64,000 nucleotides of DNA. Origin: Owenia fusiformis. Taxonomy: Eukaryota > Annelida > Polychaeta > Sabellida > Oweniidae. The DNA lies in the NCBI GenBank assembly GCA_903813345.2, contig CAIIXF020000011.1, positions 4,982,571 to 5,046,570 on the forward strand. The letters run 5' to 3'. The notes beneath the pieces were generated by a model that saw only the letters and a program-made list of their open reading frames with translations, did not search any database and was not told the origin of the DNA. Shown in pieces: positions 39,301 to 48,300 of this stretch (the first letter of the stretch is position 1; every line of letters starts with the position of its first letter). The position numbers and the translations under genes were made by a program.

Positions 39301-42300
39301 GACCCCCTACACTGACTGCAAATTTCATAGCTTTGGCACGTGGGCGACTTTCTAACATCATGTTAATCAAAGAACACTCCAGCTCCAAGATGGGTGATGG
39401 CGCTGGAAATTGAAATGAATCATAGTATATCATTCAAAAGATAAGAATATATTGTGAAATAAACTCCATACAAAAGATTACACGAACCATGGTAGGGATT
39501 CAATGCTATTTTTGAAAATTCAAGGGAAATATAATAAACTGTGTTTCAGTGAAATCCACATTTCTTCATAATTGATTTGACATTAACCTCAGCCAAAACT
39601 GGGTGAAAATATCTCATTGAAATGGAAGGTTCCATCCAGAACAGCTCAACAATGCAAAGATATTTCTCATTCGACTCTGCTTGATTAAACATACACCTAC
39701 CTGGACCAAGACTTGGCGACCATATTTCATTGAGTCGAAAAGTTCCAGACTGTAGCCGAAAGTTCAATTGTGCAAAGACAGCATCTCGTTTCAGCAATGT
39801 ATTATTCTCTTCCGAATCGGCTATAGCATTCAAGATGTCTTTTTCTGCAAATTACACAAATTTTTATGAATTTCAACAATTGACGAGGGACAAAGGTCGT
39901 GGAATATCTATAAATTGGAATGTACATACGAATCCCTGTCAAAATATCAATGTTTTTAGTAATTATTTCTAATATTAACAAACCCCTATGTTTTACCTTA
40001 TCAAACAGTTGATTTGCATAATTATTTCACAATTAACATTCACACAATCCCTTATACTCAAGGGGCGAGGAGGGAAATTCTCAATAAATGGTGTATAGTT
40101 GGTTTGGCAGCATTTTCAGTTAGGGGAGAGTCTTGGATGAAACTTCCACCTAGGTGATAGCTTCACAAAGTGGTAGGAAGTTCTTTTTTTTGAGGAGTTA
40201 GCCCCCCCACCCCCCAAAAACACCCCATACGAGGAAAAAAATTGTTCACAGTAAATAGCCTTAGATATTTTGATGTTTGTAAGTAACATACATAGATATT
40301 ATATATATGAATCATTTGCAGTATAATTGATGCTGATTGCTCCTAAGAAAACTGAATAATAGTACAAAGTGTGTACCCAAGGGGGCAAAATCGTGACTCA
40401 TTTTCTTTCTATTTTGATCCTAACTTTTCAATTAGACACTGCAAGAGGTTGAAAAAATTCATGGGAAGTGCCCAATAGCAGGGTTAGTAAACCTGAAAGA
40501 TGCAAAGCCATTGAAAAGGTAGGAGCTGAGAAAAAAATTGTTGATTTTTCGAAAAATTTGACATTTTTGACAGTTGTATTTTGTGTATGACTATAGCTGA
40601 CCCCTATAGTTTCTAGATCCATCTCTCTATAATGATATTTATGGTTTTATAGTGTGGAACTAAGATGTAAAACATAATTTAGATGGGTTTTAAGGAAGTT
40701 AAAGGTTTTAAACAAGTCCAAAATTTGAAAAATTGTAAATATAAGGTTTCAAATTTACATATTCCAGGTATAGCCATGGCTGACCCCTATATTTTCTAGA
40801 TCCATTCCTCTATGATGATATTTATGGTTTTGCCATGTGGAACTAATATGTAAAACACAATTTAGATAGGTTTTAAGAAAGTTTAAGGTTTTAAACAAGT
40901 CCAAAATTTGAAAAATTGTGAATATAAGGTTTCAAATTTACAAATTTCAGGTACAGCCACGGCTGACCCTTATGGTTTTTACATCCATACCTGTATGATT
41001 AAATATACAGTTTTAGAGTGTGGGACTAAGATTTAACATATCCAAAATGAATTTTAAGGAAGTTTAAGGTTTTAAACAAGTCCAAAATTTGAAGAATTGT
41101 AAATGTTAGGTTTCAAATTTATGAATTTCAGGTATAGCCAAAGATGACCCTTATGGTTTTTACATCTATACCTCTGGGATGAAATATATAGTTTTAAGAG
41201 TATTTAACTAGAATGTAAAAGATACCTAAGATGAGTTTGAAGGAAGTTCAAGGTTTTAAACAAGTGCAAAATTTGAAAAATTGATCTCAAAATCGGTCTC
41301 AAATTCACGTTATTCAGGTACAGCCTTGAATGAGCCCTGATAATTGAAGGTTATGAGCATAATAGTATCAACTATGATATCATAGCTTAGGGACCAGGTG
41401 TAGAATATATACCTGTTGCAGCAGTTAGTCTGCTGCATATAGATGGAGTGAAAAGTCGTGAACTACAGTAAAATCTCTCTAATCTGAGTGCTACTGGTAT
41501 TTGGACCAGCTAAAAGCATTCTAATTAGGAGTGTTTGGATTTTGAGGTTTTTACATCTACAATACAAGTTCTGGATTTTGAAGAAATATGAATGCATTCT
41601 CAATGAAAAATATTAATAATATTTATACTGACCACATAAAAAGCTTAATAGCATTCCAAAATCCAATTCAAAAGTTTTGATATCATAACAATTCAGTGTT
41701 AAACTGGCAATATTTGAGCAATTTTGTAAGAAATATGTGATATTTGGTAAAGAGTTCAAGTTAGACAGGTTAATTTTTCAAATATGAGTGTTCACTGTTC
41801 GAAGTAAGAGGTGTTCAGATTTAAATTTTTTAAACATAGGGAGTCAATGGGAGGAAAATTGGACTGGGAAAAGTGTTCAGATTGGTTGGTGTTCAGATTA
41901 GTCAGGTGTTGGGATGATTGGTAGGTATTCACAATAGTCAGATGTTGGGATATACAGGTTTCACGGATGATATATCATTTATACAAGATGATGAACTAGA
42001 ACGAACTCCTATGCAGTGTCTCGGTATAGACACTGCGGCGGGCAGATGAAGAAATCTCCAAAATTTGGGGAAAATAGTTCCCCTTTTCATCATATATGTG
42101 GTCAATTTTCACACAACTTATAAAATATCTATTCATGAATGTTCCCCAAACATTATTTTGTCAAAATATTTCAAAATTATTGAAATATGAGAAGAAATCA
42201 CCGCGGAAGGAATTCTGAGTAAAAGTTGTGTTGATAATAGTTTACTGCACGTGTTGTTTATTAGTAAATACACGCAATTCAACCAATGAAATTGTCTAAA

Positions 42301-45300
42301 TTTTACAATCACGCGACCTGAGCATGGGACTAGAACCAATCACGTCAGTTGTTTATTACGAAGTTACCATGCTTACGATGAGATACCTGCCCGCCGCAGT
42401 GATATATCACTGCACGGGAGTTCAGAACTAGAAATACTGTACTAGGTGCATTTGATAATTTTTACCACAATGTTAATACTATGAGACTTTGCTTGTACAA
42501 CTTGAAAATCAACAACACTTTAAGATTTGATAAAGGTGTCTACCAAATGAGTAATCCACATAAATTCAAGCACTTGGCATGCTATTCCCTATGATGCTAT
42601 TTATAGATTTTTAGTCAATGTTATTGATCGGCTTATTGGTTTCATTACTTTCTCTAGAATCTAAAATTGACCTTGGGTTTATGAGAGTAGTAATTTGGAA
42701 TGCAGTTGTATGGAGTATTGCATTGGCTGGAATTGGACACACGTTGCCTAGCTATGTCTGAGTAAACTATGATCTTATATTATGGATACAAACAGTTCGT
42801 TTGACAATGATCATCTATCTTATCTGTAAAATCAGAACTTAAAAAGGGGTTTGAAATGGAGATCGATGAAACCATGCCACAAATTGATAAAACTTTCATG
42901 ATCGATGCAATGGCTATGACAAAAGGAAAATTAAGATTAACTTATATGTTGAAATTTGGAGAGTTTTGGAAAGCTATATTTGACTACTCCATCAAATCTA
43001 GTAAAGGAGCCCAAAGAATAGATTTCATATTAGACTCCTAGTAGTCTCCATCAGTAAAGGATTCTGAAAGAATGCGAAGAATGGATGCTTTCCCTACTGA
43101 ACTTTAATCCAAAGAAGAAATTACACCATTACCTAAAAATATGAATACCTTTTGGCCAAGTCATATAATACAAATTTTCAAAGATTACAAAGAAATTTAA
43201 TAAAGCAGAATTCTAAAAGTGTGCCAAATGTCAAAATTGTTTTAAGTGGAACTATTGGAGAGAACTTAAATATCTGTGAAAATGATAACTGAAATCCCCT
43301 GTTAAATTCCACTCTTGAAGAGGCTGATTTTAAACTTATTCACTCTGTTTTACATTCAGCAGGAGAACATGTGGGACTGCAGTAATTTGCATCAAATGAC
43401 ACTGATATTCTAATTTTATGACTATCATTTCAATAAATATAAAAAATTCTTCAACTGCTAGAAAATGTCATCTGCAAAGTCAGTATGTAAACATTTTCTA
43501 CAATGTCTGTTTGTTTGAAACATATTGATCATATATATCACCATATATACTTTTTTGATCTACATGAAGATTTTAGTGTGACAAGACCCTTTTACCCCGG
43601 AGTTCCTAATCTCATTGCACTAACGGGAGTTTCTAGGCCCAGCGGGGTATGATCCTTATAATCCTTCTTTTCCCAAATGGTTACTGTTGCCTGATGACAA
43701 GTTAATTTATTGGGAGTGTAGTGATTATAATTTGATAATTTATAATAATATTTTGTATAAGGAGATGATCATTGCTTAATTACAGTATGGGCATAACAAA
43801 ATATAGAGAAATCATGTTTCTTTTGATTAACCATGTCTTTATGTATTTTGACAATGTAGAACATTACATCGAACATGTTGATGTGAAAAAGTAAAAATGC
43901 TATATCACATTATAAATATCATCAGATAATAATTTATTAGTTATAATCCATTTAATCAATCAATTATTACACTGTATACGATATCCCAAAGAGCAGTTAC
44001 ACTTTAGGGGGGGGGGATTTATTAACCCCTTAGGAACTCTAGGGTAAGGTCCTCAACTCTAATGATTTTTCTTCTAACAATACTTGTAACATGGATCAAA
44101 CCTGACCACAATATTTTCAACATCTAATTTCTAAGCTAAAAAGTCATACACTCAAAAAGAGAGACATCCAAGGCAATACCTGAAATCGTAAAGGAGGACT
44201 GAAAGTATCGCAACAGATTTAGGACAATCACGTGTTGGATTTTTGCTATTTTATGAGGATTTCAGGAGGTGCATATGTTAGGCCAATGCATTTCCTCCAG
44301 GAAAAGCACTCATAGAGATGATAAAATAATTTCTATTTGAGACAGGGTGCAAACAACCAACCCACATGCATCAATATGTTGTGTTTTGACACACAGTTAA
44401 CCCCTTTAAAGAAATAATGCATTCCATCAGGGGTTTAAAAGATATCAAATATGGGTGACCAAAATTAAGCTGAAAGTAATGGAGCACATGAGTTTTCCCT
44501 ATGGGAAAATAACAGGAAAATATTGTTTTCTGCTTTATCTAAAAGAAATTTATTATTCCTTTTTATGGGTTAACTATGTCTCAAAACGCAACATATTGAT
44601 GCAACAAAAATTGAAAAAGCAGGGGTGAAAGGGCTTGACAATCATAACATTTCCAAAAAAACATGTGGGTGGATTGTTTGCACCTTCGCTGTCTCAAAGT
44701 CCAAACTATTTTATCATCTCGAAGAGTTCTTTTCCTGTAGGTAATGCAATGGCCTATCATATGCACCTCCTCAGGAAACAGACAAAATCTAACATATGAC
44801 TGTCTGAAATATGTTGCAATACTTTCCGTGCTCCTTTGAGACCTGATATTTCTCAATTTTTCAAACATTGCACTTGTTAAAATTCTTAAACTTCCTTAAA
44901 ATTCATCTTCGGTATGTTTTACTTCTTAGTTTCACACTCTAAAAATATATGTTTCATCATAGAGGTATAGATGAAAAAGCCATAAGGGTCATCCATGGCT
45001 ATACCTAACATTTGTAAACTTGAAACCTTATATTTACAATTTTTCAAATTTTGGACTTGTTTAAAATCTTTAACTTCCTTAAAACCCATCTAAATTATGT
45101 TCTACATCTTTAGTTCCATACTACAAAACCATAAATATCACCAAAGAGGGGTGGATTTAGAAACTATAGGGGTCGGCAATGGCTATACCTGGAATTCGTA
45201 AATTTGAAACCTTATATTTACAATTTTTCAAATTTTGGACTTGTTTAAAACCTTTAACTTCCTTAAAACCCATCTAAACTTTGTTTTACATCTTAGTTCC

Positions 45301-48300
45301 ACACTATAAAACCACAAATATCATCATAGAGGGATGGATCTAGAACCTATAGGGGTCAGCCATGGCTATACCTGGAATTCATAAATTTGAAACCTTATAT
45401 TTACAATTTTACAAATTTTGGACTTGTTTAAAACCTTTAACTTCCTTAAAACCCATCTTAATTATGTTTTACATCTTAGTTCCACACTATTAAACCATAA
45501 ATATCATCATAGAGGGATGGATCTAGAAACTTTAGGGGTCAGCCATGGCTATACCTGGAATTCGTAAATTTGAATCCTTATATTTACAATTTTTTAAATT
45601 TTGGACTTGTTTAAAACCTTTAACTTCCATAAAACCCATCTAAATTATGTTTTACATCTTAGTTTCACACTATAAAACCATGAATATCATCATAGAGGGA
45701 TGGATCTAGAAATTATAAGGGTCAGCTATAGTCGTACACAAAATCCAGCTGTCAAAAATGTCAAATTTTTCGAAAAATCAACAATTTCTTTCTCAGCTCC
45801 TACTTCTTCCATGACTTTGCATCTTTCAGGGTTACTAACCCTGCTATTGGGCACTTCACATGGATTTTTCCAACCTCTTACAGTGTCTAATTGAAAAGTT
45901 AGGATCAAAATAGTAAGAAAATGAGTCACGAATTTGCCCCCTGGGGTACATACTTTGTACAAATTTTCAAATTCTTTAGGAGTTATCAGCAGCAATTATA
46001 CTGCAAGTGATTCATATATATAATATCTATGTATATCACTTACAAACATCAAAATATCTAAGGTTATTTATTGTGAACAATTTTTTCCCCAGGGTGGGGT
46101 GTTTTTGGGGGGTGGGGGGCTAACTCCTCAAAAAAAAGAACTTCCTACCACTCTGTGAAGCTATCACCTAGGTGGAAGTTTCATCCAAGACTCTCCCCTA
46201 ACTGAAAATGCTGCCAAACCAACTATACACCATTTATTGAGAATTTTCCTCCTCGCCCCTTGAGTATTATGCAAAATTGAAACATTAAACTTTAACCCCA
46301 TGTAAAAAGAAAACTGCCCCCCAAGGAATATTGTTGTCCCTGTTGTATTTATTAAGGAGAAACCTGATGATAAAAGCCAAAATATTCACTATACTTAAAT
46401 TTTAAATGTTTGGAACTACTTTGAATCAAAAAAATAAGCAATCAAATGAACATATTGCAACAGTATATGAAAAAATAGAAACGTCCTTGTCCTAACTTTT
46501 GTATATTTCAGATAGTTATATAGGAGCTATAGTAAAATTTTAAATGTTTGTGAGTACTTTGATTTTAAAAAATAAGCAATCAAATGACCATATTGAAACA
46601 GTTTATGTAAAAATAGAAACATTTATATTAATCCTAACTTTTGTATATTTCAGATAGTAATGTATAATGTGCAGTAAAGCTGTGGCCTTTTGTAATTTAG
46701 GGAGTTTCAGCCATGTTAATTTTTCCAAAAATAATATGGCAGAGAAGTATCAAAATATAAGAGGCCACAGATGTGATGGCATAACAAACTAAATAAAAAA
46801 ATATACAAAAGTTAGGACATGTATGAATGTTTCTATTTTTACATATACTGTTTCAATATGGTCCTTTGGTTGCTTATTTTTTAAATTCAAAGTAGTTCCA
46901 AACATTTAAAATATTCACTATGACATATACTAATAGGCATTTACCTATTTGAATGTCATCTACGGAGGGTTGAGGTGGGCTGTCTCTGCCTTTCTTACTG
47001 GGTGGTGGTTCGCCAACATCTATGCTCCTCGAGTCCTACAGCACAAATTTCAAATCATTCAGAATATTTCAAATGTGAAAGAAATATATATACTTTATGG
47101 TTAGAGACTGTCATAAATATATTCTTTAAATGAGATAATAACTAAGAGACAGTATTTTCAATATTAAGTTAAGAAAACCCAAATTACCTCAAGTTAATTG
47201 GAATTTCTTCAAGCCTATATGTATTTGGAAATTGTTACTTTTATTTATTCACTACAAATCATCTTGAACCAATTAAGTTAAGAATAGATATAAACTTGCT
47301 TTAAACTTATTCCATTGTCCTTTGTACTTACGGGAGATTCTGGCTGTGCCGACCACCCTCCCCATGCAGGAAACCAGCTCTGGAACAGACCTTGTTGAGC
47401 ACCCCCTGATTGATCTATGTTTGTTGATTCAGGTTCTACTGGGACAAGTTTTGAGGCCCTTTCTCTTGCTATGTCACCAAGGGCTTTCAGTTCACTGAAG
47501 GTTAATTGACTCTCAACGGTCTCTTTTAATTCCTGAAATGACAGAATTTGCGTATACAGTATACAAACCTGTAAAGTGGAACATATTCGAGAAGTGGAGG
47601 AGTCAAACCTGTAAAGTGGAACATATTCAAGAAGTGAAGGAGTCAAACCTGTAAAGTGGAACATATTCGAGAAGTGGAAGAGTCAAACCTGTAAAGTGGA
47701 ACATATTCGAGGAGTGGAAGAGTCAAACCTGTAAAGTGGAACATATTCGAGGAGTGGAGGAGTCAAACCTGTAAAGTGGAACATATTCGAGGAGTGGAAG
47801 AGTCAAACCTGTAAAGTGGAACATATTCGAGAAGCGAAGGAGTCAAACCTGTAAAGTGGAACATATTTGAGGAGTGGAGGAGTCAAACCTGTAAAGTGGA
47901 ACATATTCGAGGAGTGGAAGAGTCAAACCTGTAAAGTGGAACATATTCAAGGAGTGGAAGAGTCAAACCTGTAAAGTGGAACATATTCGAGGAGTGGAGG
48001 AGTCAAACCTGTAAAGTGGAACATATTCGAGGAGTGAAGGAGTCAAACCTGTAAAGTGAAACATATTCGAGAAGTGGAAGAGTCAAACCTGTAAAGTGAA
48101 ACATATTCAAGAAGTGGAAGAGTCAAACCTGTAAAGTGGATCATATTCGAGAAGTGGAAGAGTCAAACCTGTAAAGTGGAACATATTCGAGGAGTGGAGG
48201 AGTCAAACCTGTAAAGTGGAACATATACGAGAAGTGAAGGAGTCAAACCTGTAAAGTGGAACATATTCGAGAAGTGGAAGAGTCAAACCTGTAAAGTGGA

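Larger units (their letters stand above)
40055..46266. mobile_element. 6.2-kb element with inverted arms over 1.2 kb long
   Basis: TACTCAAGGGGCGAGG at the left is matched by CCTCGCCCCTTGAGTA at the right, flanked by TTA on both sides. The left arm (to about 41285) and right arm (from about 44870) are inverted copies over more than 1.2 kb. Each arm contains about 182-bp tandem repeats: four on the left and five on the right. The centre has a relic ORF and an older MITE (42003-42423). It fills the w6-w7 intron. Confidence 0.85.
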
